From positions 558,001 through 622,000 of the forward strand of contig NZ_QGNA01000002.1 in assembly GCF_003173615.1 (NCBI RefSeq): a DNA stretch of 64,000 bases, given 5' to 3'. Of this stretch, positions 1-8,537 are shown piece after piece. Each line of letters starts with the position of its first letter. Positions within the stretch are counted from its first letter, which is position 1. Source of the stretch: Falsiroseomonas bella (lineage in GTDB: Bacteria > Pseudomonadota > Alphaproteobacteria > Acetobacterales > Acetobacteraceae). A program made the translations under genes and the position numbers. The notes beneath the pieces were generated by a model. The model ran no database searches. It saw only the letters and a list, made by a program, of their open reading frames with translations, and had not been told where the DNA came from.

Positions 1-3000
1 TCAGCCGCGCGACGATGTCGAGCGCGATCGCCTCGTCCTCCCGCCCGGCGGCGCTGCTCGCGGCATCCACCAGCGGCGCGTCGGCCGCACCCGCGACGGA
101 GACGCGGAAGGGCAGGGAGGTGGTGGCCACCTGGCCGGTGCGGCGTTCCATCGCATGGCCGTGCAGTGTCAGCGCCATGGTCCCGGACCAGTCGGCTGGC
201 GGCGTGACGGTGAGGCCGGAAAGCTGCGCGGGCGTCAGGGTCCAGCTGCCATCGCCGTTGTTGATTCCCGCCGAGAGCCGCGCGCCCTCCGGCAGGCCGG
301 ACACGACCACGGAAAGCGCCTCCGACCCGTCGCGATCCAGCAGCGCGGCGGAGAGGGCGAGCGCGATCGGCCGGTCTTCCGTGCCGGCGGCATCGGCGGC
401 GGCGATGGCCGGCGCATCCGGCACTGGCGCGACGGTGACGCCGACGGCACGTGAGGCCGTCGCGGTCGCGCCGTTCGACGCCTCGCGCACCGTCGCGGTG
501 ACCGTCAGGCCAAAGGTGCCATGCGCATTCTCCGGCGGGATCAGGCGGACGGCGCCGAGCGCTTCCGGGTCCACCGTCCAGGTGCCGTCGCCATTGTCCG
601 TGACACCCGCCGCCGGCGCGATGCGCACGCCGGGCGATAGGCCGGAGAGTGTCACCGCCACGACGCTCTCGCTGCCATCGGCGTCGGCGCCGGTGATGCG
701 CAGGTTCAGCGGGATCGTCGCGTCCTCGGCGCCGGCGGGCGGCGCGGCGGCGATTGCAGGGCCATCCGCCACGGCCTCGAAGACGAGCTTCACGTCCTGG
801 ACGGTGCTGGCGGTCGCGCCTGTGCCATCCATCGCGATGGCCGTCACATGCGGCACGATGCTGCCGGCGAAGTCGGCGGGCGGGATCACCTGCAGGCCGT
901 CGAGCTCCTCCGGCCGCAGCACCCAGGTATCGCGCTCGGGATCGAGGATGCCGGCCGACAGGCTCGCGCCGGCGGGCAGGCCCGTGACGAGGATGGTGAG
1001 CGTCGTGCCGTCTGCCGGGTCGTCAAGCTTCATGGGCAGCGGCAGCTTCTCGTCCTCCTTGCCGCACGCCGCCTCCGCCCAAAGCATCGGAGCGACCGGA
1101 CCGGCCCCGTCGCCTCCGCCGCTGTCATCGCCGCCCTTGCCGTCCCCGCTGCCGTCAGCGGGCGGCGCGACGCGCAACTCAAGCTTGGCCGCTTCCTCTG
1201 CCCGGCCGCCCTCGCGTTCGAGCGCGACGGCCTGCACGCGCAGCACGGCTTCGCCGGCATAGCCCGCCGGCGGGCGGAACTGCAGGCCGGGCAACTCCGC
1301 CTCGCGCAACAGCCAGGCGCCGTCGCCCGCCGCCACGCCAGCGGACAGTACGAAGCCCGGCGGAACGTCGCGGATCCAGACATGCAGGTTTTCCGAGCCA
1401 TCCATGTCGGCCAGGGCCGCCGCGACCGGCAGCGCGCTCCAGCCTTGCCGCGGATCGCTGCTGCCGTGCCCTTCGGCGGCTACGCTGCCGACTTTGAGGG
1501 CTGGCATGTCCGCAATACCCGCCGGGTCCACTGTGACGACGCCGCGCAAGGTCGCGCTGGTCCCGTCCGGTTCCGCCAGCGTCACCGTCACGGCGAGCCG
1601 CGCCGCGACGTCGCTGTCCTGCGGCATGGTGATGGTGACACCCGCCAGGCGCTCCACAGCGATCCGCGCCGCGCCGCCGCTGGTGTCCACCAAGCTGCCA
1701 TCGGCAAGCCGCAGCACCGCGCCCACCGGGACGCCTTCCACCAGCGCCTCGCCGGTCATGCGTTCGGAGCCGTCGCGGTCGCGCAGCGGCGGTGCCAGGT
1801 TCAGCGCGATCGGTGCATCCTCCGCGCCGCGCGCGCTCGCCGACCAGTTGGTGCTGTCGATCACCGAGGCGACGCGCACCGGGAAGCTGACGCTGGCCAG
1901 CGCCTGCGAACCACCATGCGTCTCCTGCGCGACCGCCGTGGCCGTCAGCGTGATGGTGCCGCCGAAATCGGCGGGCGGCGTCAGCGTGACGCCCGCCGCT
2001 TCCTCGGCGGTGAGGGACCAGCTGCCGGGGCCGCGCCAGCTTCCGGCGGAGAGCACCGCGCCATCCGGCACGCCGGAGATCACGTAGCTCAGCCGCTCCG
2101 ACCCGTCCGTGTCCGCAAGCCGCGCCGAGAGCTCGAGTGGGATGGGCGCGTCCTCCGCCCCCGCGGCGCCGACGCGCAGCCAGACAGGCGCATCCGCGAC
2201 CGCATCCACCCGCACCGGCAGGTCGCGTGGCACGCTCTCCGCGCGGCTGCCATTCGGCTCCTCCGCGATGGCGGTCACGCGCAGCGTGAAATCGGCGTCG
2301 CTGCCCGGCGGCGGCGTGACGGTGAGCGTCGGCGCTGCGGCGGCCTCCACCAGCACGCTGTCATCGGCCTCGCGCGCCAGCACCGCGCCGCCGGCGCGCA
2401 GCACCGCGCCACCGGGCAGGTCGCGGATGCGGAAGGCGGCGATGCGCTCCGAACCATCGGTGTCGGTGGTGGTGGCGGAGAGGCGCAGCGCGATGGTGCT
2501 GTCCTCCGCGCCCATCGCCGGGCCGGTGCGCAGCGTGGGTGCATCGGCCACCGCCTCCACCTGCACGGCGAAGCGGCGTTCCACCGTCGCGCTCGTGCCG
2601 TCCCGCGCCTCGGTTGCGGTGGCGCGCAGCGTTAGCGCGATGGCGCCCGAGAAGTCGCGCGGCGGGGTGAGCGAAAGCGTGCCGAGGTCGGCGGCCGGGA
2701 CGCTCCAACTGCCATCGGCGTTGCGCGTGCCGGACGAGAGCGTTGCGCCCTCCGGCACGCCGAGGATCAGCAGCGCCATCGTCTCCGAGCCGTCCCTGTC
2801 GGCCAGCGCGGCCGAGAGATCGAGCGCGATCGCCGTGTCCTCGGATCCGGCGACATCCGCCGCCGTAGCCAGGGGCGCATCGGCAACGGCGCGGACGGTG
2901 ACCGCGAAGCTGCCCGCGATCTCGCGCGTCGCGACCTTGCCGTTGCCGGCATCCGACAGCGTGGCGCGCAGCGTCAGGGTGAAGTCGGCGTCGCTGTCGG

Positions 3001-6000
3001 GCGGCGGGCGGATCGAGACCAGGCCGGCCCGGAGATCGCTGGTCGAGACCTCCCATGTGCTGCCGCCGAGATCGGAGCCGCGGTTCAGCACCGCGCCCTC
3101 GGGCACGCCGGCAATGCGCGTCGTCGCTGACCAGGTCTCGGAGCCATCGGCGTCGGGCGTGCTGTAGCTGGGGCGGACCTGGATCCAGCTGTCTTCCGCG
3201 CCGCTGCGGCTGCCCGTGATGCGGCCCGCATCCGCCACGGGGTCCACGAAGACGGTGAAGCCGGCGGTGCTGCGCGCGGCTGGCGCGCCGTCCCGCGCCT
3301 CCGTGGAGACCGCGGTGAGCGAGAGATTCATGCTGCCGGAGAACTGCGCCGGCGGCGTGACGGAGACACTCGCCAGCTGCGCGGGAGTCAGCGTCCAGGA
3401 TCCGTCCGCGTTCTTCGTGCCGGCGGAAAGCCTCGCACCCGAAGGCAGGCCGGTCATGACGAACGAAAGCGTCTCCGATCCATCCGTGTCGGTCAGCGCG
3501 CCGCCCAGGCCGGCAAGCCGGATCGCCGTGTCCTCGCTGCCCTGCGCGTCCGCCACCTGCACCGTCGGCGCGTCGGCCAGGGCACGCACGACGATGGTGG
3601 CGTCCGCTTCCGTCACGCGGCTGTCGGCGCCATCGGTCAAGGTCACGCCGATGCGCAGCGTGATGTCGGCGTCGGAATGCGGCGGCGGCAGGATCGCGAG
3701 CTCGCCCGTCTCGAAGACGGCGCGGGGCACGGACCAGATGCCCGGCGCGGTCTCGGTGCCGTGGCTGAGACTGGCCCCGCCCGGCACGCCTGCGATGGTC
3801 AGGTCGGGCCCGAGGCTTTCGGAGCCGTCGCGGTCGGTGGTGGCGAGCGTGCCGCGGATCGCGATCCAGCCATCCTCGTTGCCGCTGCCGCCGGCGCTGA
3901 TCGCCGCCGTGTCGGCGCGCGGCGCGACGGTGATGATGAAGGGGCGCTCGACGGTTGCTGCATCGCCATTCGCCGCCTCGGTGCTCGTGGCGCGCAGCGT
4001 CAGCGCGATCTCTCCGGCGAAGTCGCGCGGCGGCGTCAGGGTGAGTGTCGCCAGATCCGCGGCGTCGAGCCTCCAGCTGCCATCCGCGTTGCGCGTGCCG
4101 GCCGAGAGCGCCGCCCCCTCCGGCACGCCGAGCAGCAGCAGGCTCAGCGCTTCCGATCCGTCGGTGTCCCGCAGCGCGGACGAGAGCGCGAGGGGGATCG
4201 CCCTGTCCTCCTCGCCCGCCGTATCGGCCGCGCTTGCCAGAGGTGCATCGGCCACCGCCGCGACCTGCACCGTCACCTCGGTGGTGACGGTTCGCGCCGC
4301 GCCACTGCCCTCCGTATCGCGCAGGACGGCCTCGACGGTGAGTGCGATGGGGGCGTCGCTGTCGGTGGGCGGGGTGATGGCGATGCGTCCATCCGCCAGC
4401 GCTGCGCGGTCCACGCGCCAAATGCCGTCGCCGAGATCCTCGCCGGCGCTGAGGCGCGCGCCCGCCGGTACGCCACGGATCAGCGCCGTGTCGTCCCAGC
4501 GTTCCGATGCGTCGGGGGATGCGCCGAAGCTGGCGCGGATCGGGATGGCGCTGTCCTCCGCGCCCGAGCCTGTGGCCTCGAGCGTCGCGCCGTCCAGCAC
4601 GGCGGCGACCTGCACGACGAAATCGCGCGTGACGGTCGCGGCATCGCCATTCGCGGTTTCGGTGCTGGTGGCGCGCAGCGCCAATGCGATGCGGCCGGCG
4701 AAGTCGGGCGGCGGCGTCAGGGCGAGGCCGGTGAGCTCCGACCGCTCCAGGCTCCAACTGCCATCCGCGTTGCGCGTGCCGGCCGAGAGCGTCGCGCCCT
4801 CCGGCACGCCCAGCAGCAGCAGGCTCAGCGTCTCCGATCCGTCCGTGTCCGAAAGGCCCGCGGACAGCGACAGCGCGATCGCCCTGTCCTCCTCCCCGGC
4901 GGCATCGGCAGCCGAGACAAGCGGCGCATCGGCGACGGCCGTGACGGCGATCTCCGCGCGCGCCGTCAGCACGCGCATATCCGTGCCACCCGCGCTGTCG
5001 TCCAGCAGCGTCGCGGTGATCGTCAGACCGATGGTCGCATCGGAATCGGGCGGCGGCCGCAGCGCGACCTCTCCCGCGAGCAGCGCCGCCTGCGAGACGG
5101 ACCACACGCCGGGATACAGCGACGATCCCTGGTTCAGCCGCGCGCCGTCCGGCACGCCCTCGATCAGCACCGTCTCCGCCAGCCGCTCCGAACCGTCGGC
5201 GTCGCCGGTGACGAAGCTGGCGGCGATCGGGATCCAGGAATCCTCGGCGCCGCTGCCGCCGGCGGTCAGCGTCGCGTCCGCTTCAGCGCGCGGCGCGACC
5301 GTAATGTTGAAGGCGGCTTCGCGCAGCGCCTGGTCGCCATTTGCGGCCTCCGTGCTGGTCGCGCGCAGCGTCAACGAGATCCCGCCCGAGAAGTCGGGCG
5401 GCGGTGTCAGTGCCAGGCCGGGCAGATCGGACGCGTCCAGGCTCCAGCTGCCATCCGCGTTGCGCGCGCCGGCCGAGAGCGTGGCGCCCTCCGGCACGCC
5501 GAGCAGCAGCAGCGCGAGGCTCTCGGACCCGTCGCTGTCAACGAGCGCGGCCGAGAGATGCAGCGCGATGGCGCTGTCCTCGGCGCCGGCGGCAGAAGCC
5601 ACGGCGACAGACGGCGCATCCGCCACCGCTTCGACCGCGACGCGCAGCACGGCGGTCATCGTCGCCGCCGTGCCTTCCGCCTCCAGCACGCGCGCCTCGA
5701 CCGTCAGCGCGATTGCCGCATCGCTATCCTGCGGCGGGGTGATGGCGATGCGTCCCGCTTCCAGCGCCCCGCGATCCACGCGCCAGCTTCCGTCGCCGAG
5801 ATTCTCGCCCGCGCTCAAAGCCGCGCCCACGGGCACGCCGCGGATCAGCGCGATGTCGTCCCAGCGCTCGGAGGGGTCCGACAGTGGCGCGAAGGCCACG
5901 GCCAGCACGATGGGCTGGTCCTCGCGGCCGGCCGCCTCGGCCGCGATCGAAGCGCCATCCACCACCGCGGCGACCTGCACGGCGAAGGATCGTTCCACCG

Positions 6001-7201
6001 TCGCGGCATCGCCATTCGCCGCCTCCGTGCTGGTGGCGCGGAGCGTCAGCGCGATGCTGCCCGAGAAGTCGCGCGGCGGCGTCAGCGTCAGCCCCGCCAG
6101 ATCGGCGGCGCCAAGGCTCCAGCTGCTGTCCGCATTGCGCGTGCCGGCCGAGAGCGTGGCGCCCTCCGGCACGCCGAGCAGCAGCAGCGTCAGCGTCTCC
6201 GAGCCATCTGTGTCGGTCAGCGTCGCGGCGAGGTCGAGCGGGATCGCGCGATCCTCCGCGCCCGCCACGTCGCCCGCGCGCGCCAGCGGCGCATCGGCGA
6301 CCGCCGCCACGCGGATCTCCGCCGTCGCGGTCAGCTCGCGCAGGTCGCGCCCGCCGACATCGAGGTCCTCCGCCATCACGCGCAGCGTCAGGCTGATCGT
6401 CGCGTCGCTGTCGGCCGGCGGCAGGATCGCGACGCGTCCCGCCATGAGATCGGCCGTTCCGACCTCCCACACACCCGCCTCGACCTCCCGCCCGAGCGAC
6501 AGGATCGCGCCTTGCGGCACGCCCTCGATCCGCACCGAGTCCAGCAGCCGCTCGGAGCCATCCACATCGGCGCTGGCAAAGCGCGTCGCGATGGTGATCC
6601 AGCTGTCTTCGCGTCCGCTGCCATCGCCCGCGATGCGCGTGCCGTCATCCACCTGCGGCGCCGGTGGCTGGCGCGTTGCGGGCTCCGCGTCGCCGTCGCG
6701 ATCCGGCTCGGGCGCGGGCGGTGCAAGGTCCGGCGCGCTGTTCTCCGTGACGATCTCCGTGATCGGCAGGACGAGCGGCGCCGCCTCGCCGGGCGGCGCG
6801 CCGGAGCCGCTCGCAGCGCCCCCGGTCGGTGCCGCATCGGAGGGCGGCGCAGCAGGCGCCGCGGAGCCCGGCGCGGCGCGCGGCGACGCGGCCGGGGCAG
6901 GTGACTGGGCCGGCGGCTCGGCTCCCGGTGCGGCCGCCACCCTGATTTCCGCTTCGCCGGTGCCGTGCGGGCGCGCCACGGGAGCAGCCGTGTCGGGCAG
7001 CGTGGCGGCCGCATCCGGCACCGCCGCCGCGGCTTCGCGCGCGAGGCCCATCGCCGCTGCCGCGCCCGTCGCGCCGACCAGCACCGTCGCGGGCGCCGGC
7101 GCATCGTTCGGCAGGCTGCGCACCGTGGCCCTGAGCTGGCGCAGCGCCTCCGCCGACAGCAGGCCCTCGCCCGCCGCCTCGTTCACCCCCTCCGTCGTCA
7201 T
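1..7201 (-). CDS. Giant tandem-repeat adhesin secreted by type I system (5' part, runs off window)
   Basis: Reading the minus strand from an ATG at 7201 gives an uninterrupted frame of 2,400 codons that is still open at base 1, so the C-terminus (where RTX repeats and the secretion signal would be expected) lies outside. Residues 1-190 are Ala/Pro-rich and low-complexity, beginning MTTEGVNEAAGEG. From about residue 190 I count 19 immunoglobulin/cadherin-like modules of about 115 residues, each with a G-x-ED start, a central D-x-DGSE, a GVP-x-GA-x-LS turn and a PP-x-D(F/S) strand. Such modules are typical of LapA/BapA-type biofilm adhesins. The gene begins 7 nt after the HlyD gene and is the obvious substrate of the secretion genes upstream. 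No Cys-rich or membrane segment is seen. Function (attachment) is inferred from family and context. Confidence 0.88.
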   Translation of the reverse strand, partial: MTTEGVNEAAGEGLLSAEALRQLRATVRSLPNDAPAPATVLVGATGAAAAMGLAREAAAAVPDAAATLPDTAAPVARPHGTGEAEIRVAAAPGAEPPAQSPAPAASPRAAPGSAAPAAPPSDAAPTGGAASGSGAPPGEAAPLVLPITEIVTENSAPDLAPPAPEPDRDGDAEPATRQPPAPQVDDGTRIAGDGSGREDSWITIATRFASADVDGSERLLDSVRIEGVPQGAILSLGREVEAGVWEVGTADLMAGRVAILPPADSDATISLTLRVMAEDLDVGGRDLRELTATAEIRVAAVADAPLARAGDVAGAEDRAIPLDLAATLTDTDGSETLTLLLLGVPEGATLSAGTRNADSSWSLGAADLAGLTLTPPRDFSGSIALTLRATSTEAANGDAATVERSFAVQVAAVVDGASIAAEAAGREDQPIVLAVAFAPLSDPSERWDDIALIRGVPVGAALSAGENLGDGSWRVDRGALEAGRIAITPPQDSDAAIALTVEARVLEAEGTAATMTAVLRVAVEAVADAPSVAVASAAGAEDSAIALHLSAALVDSDGSESLALLLLGVPEGATLSAGARNADGSWSLDASDLPGLALTPPPDFSGGISLTLRATSTEAANGDQALREAAFNITVAPRAEADATLTAGGSGAEDSWIPIAASFVTGDADGSERLAETVLIEGVPDGARLNQGSSLYPGVWSVSQAALLAGEVALRPPPDSDATIGLTITATLLDDSAGGTDMRVLTARAEIAVTAVADAPLVSAADAAGEEDRAIALSLSAGLSDTDGSETLSLLLLGVPEGATLSAGTRNADGSWSLERSELTGLALTPPPDFAGRIALALRATSTETANGDAATVTRDFVVQVAAVLDGATLEATGSGAEDSAIPIRASFGASPDASERWDDTALIRGVPAGARLSAGEDLGDGIWRVDRAALADGRIAITPPTDSDAPIALTVEAVLRDTEGSGAARTVTTEVTVQVAAVADAPLASAADTAGEEDRAIPLALSSALRDTDGSEALSLLLLGVPEGAALSAGTRNADGSWRLDAADLATLTLTPPRDFAGEIALTLRATSTEAANGDAATVERPFIITVAPRADTAAISAGGSGNEDGWIAIRGTLATTDRDGSESLGPDLTIAGVPGGASLSHGTETAPGIWSVPRAVFETGELAILPPPHSDADITLRIGVTLTDGADSRVTEADATIVVRALADAPTVQVADAQGSEDTAIRLAGLGGALTDTDGSETLSFVMTGLPSGARLSAGTKNADGSWTLTPAQLASVSVTPPAQFSGSMNLSLTAVSTEARDGAPAARSTAGFTVFVDPVADAGRITGSRSGAEDSWIQVRPSYSTPDADGSETWSATTRIAGVPEGAVLNRGSDLGGSTWEVSTSDLRAGLVSIRPPPDSDADFTLTLRATLSDAGNGKVATREIAGSFAVTVRAVADAPLATAADVAGSEDTAIALDLSAALADRDGSETMALLILGVPEGATLSSGTRNADGSWSVPAADLGTLSLTPPRDFSGAIALTLRATATEARDGTSATVERRFAVQVEAVADAPTLRTGPAMGAEDSTIALRLSATTTDTDGSERIAAFRIRDLPGGAVLRAGGAVLAREADDSVLVEAAAAPTLTVTPPPGSDADFTLRVTAIAEEPNGSRAESVPRDLPVRVDAVADAPVWLRVGAAGAEDAPIPLELSARLADTDGSERLSYVISGVPDGAVLSAGSWRGPGSWSLTAEEAAGVTLTPPADFGGTITLTATAVAQETHGGSQALASVSFPVRVASVIDSTNWSASARGAEDAPIALNLAPPLRDRDGSERMTGEALVEGVPVGAVLRLADGSLVDTSGGAARIAVERLAGVTITMPQDSDVAARLAVTVTLAEPDGTSATLRGVVTVDPAGIADMPALKVGSVAAEGHGSSDPRQGWSALPVAAALADMDGSENLHVWIRDVPPGFVLSAGVAAGDGAWLLREAELPGLQFRPPAGYAGEAVLRVQAVALEREGGRAEEAAKLELRVAPPADGSGDGKGGDDSGGGDGAGPVAPMLWAEAACGKEDEKLPLPMKLDDPADGTTLTILVTGLPAGASLSAGILDPERDTWVLRPEELDGLQVIPPADFAGSIVPHVTAIAMDGTGATASTVQDVKLVFEAVADGPAIAAAPPAGAEDATIPLNLRITGADADGSESVVAVTLSGLSPGVRIAPAAGVTDNGDGTWTVDPEALGAVRLIPPENAHGTFGLTVTATVREASNGATATASRAVGVTVAPVPDAPAIAAADAAGTEDRPIALALSAALLDRDGSEALSVVVSGLPEGARLSAGINNGDGSWTLTPAQLSGLTVTPPADWSGTMALTLHGHAMERRTGQVATTSLPFRVSVAGAADAPLVDAASSAAGREDEAIALDIVARL
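3863..6610 (-). repeat. Higher-order tandem repeat inside adhesin: two ~1,365-nt four-domain units
   Basis: Domains follow the order B1-A-B2-A. B1 domains start with ED(S/G)W(I) near 6596, 5231, 3863 and 3182. Distances are 1,365, 1,368 and 681 nt, that is 455, 456 and 227 codons. B2 domains (motif SERWDD) recur 1,365 nt apart, with the same 20-nt plus-strand stretch at 5736 and 4371. A domains (motif GTRNADGSW) recur about every 685 nt. Domains between base 1 and about 2700 are more diverged and no longer show this order. The pattern implies duplication of a four-domain block rather than of single domains. Confidence 0.8.
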
Positions 7202-7208
7202 GCTGCGG

Positions 7209-8537
7209 TCAGCGCTCGCGGAAAGCGGTGGACGCCGCGGCGTAGAGCGGCTTCAGCAGGTATTGCAGCACGGTCTTGCGGCCTGTCGTGATCTCGGCCG
7301 AGACGGTCATCCCGGGCGCGAGGCGGGCGAGGTCCGGGTTCTTCCCGACATGATCCTGCGCGAGCGCGATGCGCGCGCGCCAATGCGGTTGCTTCTGCTC
7401 GTCGAGGAAGGCGCCGGCCGAGATGCGCTCGATGCGACCTTCCACGGTGCCGAAGCGGGAGAAGTCGAAGGCCTGCACCTTCACGGTCACGTCCTGGCCG
7501 ATCTCGACGAAGCCGATGTCGCGCGGCCCGATCCGCGCCTCCACCAGCAGCGTCGCATCGGCCGGCAGGATCTCGGCCACCATCGCGCCCGGCGCCAGCA
7601 CCGTGCCGGCGCGCGTGACCGACAGGCCGCGCACCACGCCGGCGCTCGGCGCGCGCAGCAGCACGCGCTCTGCGCGGTCCTCCAGGCGCAGGATCGCGGC
7701 CTCGGCCTCCGCGATCTCCTGCGCGATGCGCGCCGCCTCGCTCCGCGCCTCGTCAAGCGCGGTGGAAGCGAGTTCCGCCAGCCGCGCCTCGGCCTCGGCC
7801 AGGCTGCGGCCCGCCGTCGCGGCCTGGCCCGTCACGCGCTCCTGCTCGGCCTCGGCGCCGAGCAGCAGGCGTGTCGCTTCCAGCACCGCGATGCGGGTGG
7901 ACAGCCCGTCGCGCGCGAGCGCCTGGCGCGTGGCGAGCTCGTCGCGGAACATCTGCACCTGCCGCTGCAGCGCGGCGGCCTGCGCGGTGAGGGTCGCGAT
8001 CTCGCCGCGGCGCTGCGCGACCTGCTCGGCAAGCGTGGCGCGCCGCGCCGCCTGCGCCGCGAGGCGCGCTTCCAGCGCCGCGCGCTGCGGGCCGAGCAGC
8101 GCCTCCGCCGCCGGCAGGGCGGGCGGCAGCCTCCCGCCGGCCGCGAGCGCGGCGAGGCGTTCGGCCTGCAGCCGCAGCGCGGCGAGGCGCACCTGCATCT
8201 GGCCGAGCTCGGCGCGCGGCGCGGCGTCGTGCAGGCGCAGCAGCGGCTGGCCTTCCGCCACCATCTCGCCTTCGCGCACCAGCACCGCCTCGACGATGCC
8301 GCCTTCCAGGTGCTGCACCGGCGCGGCGGCGAGCGAGGTCTCCACCTGGCCCGGCGCGACCGCGATCTCGGGCAGCGGCGTCACCGCGGCCCAGCCGAGG
8401 AAGCCCGCGACGAGCGCGGCGGCGCCGAGGATGGCGGCTCGTTCCGCGCCGCGCAGCCGCACCTCCTCCAGCGCCAGGATGTGGCGGTCCGGGCTTGGCA
8501 CCCGGCTTGGCTCGGGAAGGGCGAGGATGCGGCTCAT
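7209..8537 (-). CDS. HlyD/LapC-type periplasmic adaptor of type I secretion
   Basis: 442 residues. A single N-terminal membrane segment (about residues 34-54) is followed by a biotinyl-lipoyl-like half (VQHLEGGIV...VREGEMV), a long Ala/Glu/Arg-rich coiled coil (about 105-290), the second lipoyl half (LLRAPSAGVVRGL) and a C-terminal beta-barrel ending GMTVSAEITTGRKT, which is characteristic of the HlyD family. It bridges the inner-membrane ABC exporter to an outer-membrane TolC channel. The ATG overlaps the stop of the upstream ABC gene (ATGA), and the adhesin follows after 7 nt, so the four genes form one operon. No TolC homologue is present in the window. Confidence 0.93.
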   Translation of the reverse strand: MSRILALPEPSRVPSPDRHILALEEVRLRGAERAAILGAAALVAGFLGWAAVTPLPEIAVAPGQVETSLAAAPVQHLEGGIVEAVLVREGEMVAEGQPLLRLHDAAPRAELGQMQVRLAALRLQAERLAALAAGGRLPPALPAAEALLGPQRAALEARLAAQAARRATLAEQVAQRRGEIATLTAQAAALQRQVQMFRDELATRQALARDGLSTRIAVLEATRLLLGAEAEQERVTGQAATAGRSLAEAEARLAELASTALDEARSEAARIAQEIAEAEAAILRLEDRAERVLLRAPSAGVVRGLSVTRAGTVLAPGAMVAEILPADATLLVEARIGPRDIGFVEIGQDVTVKVQAFDFSRFGTVEGRIERISAGAFLDEQKQPHWRARIALAQDHVGKNPDLARLAPGMTVSAEITTGRKTVLQYLLKPLYAAASTAFRER

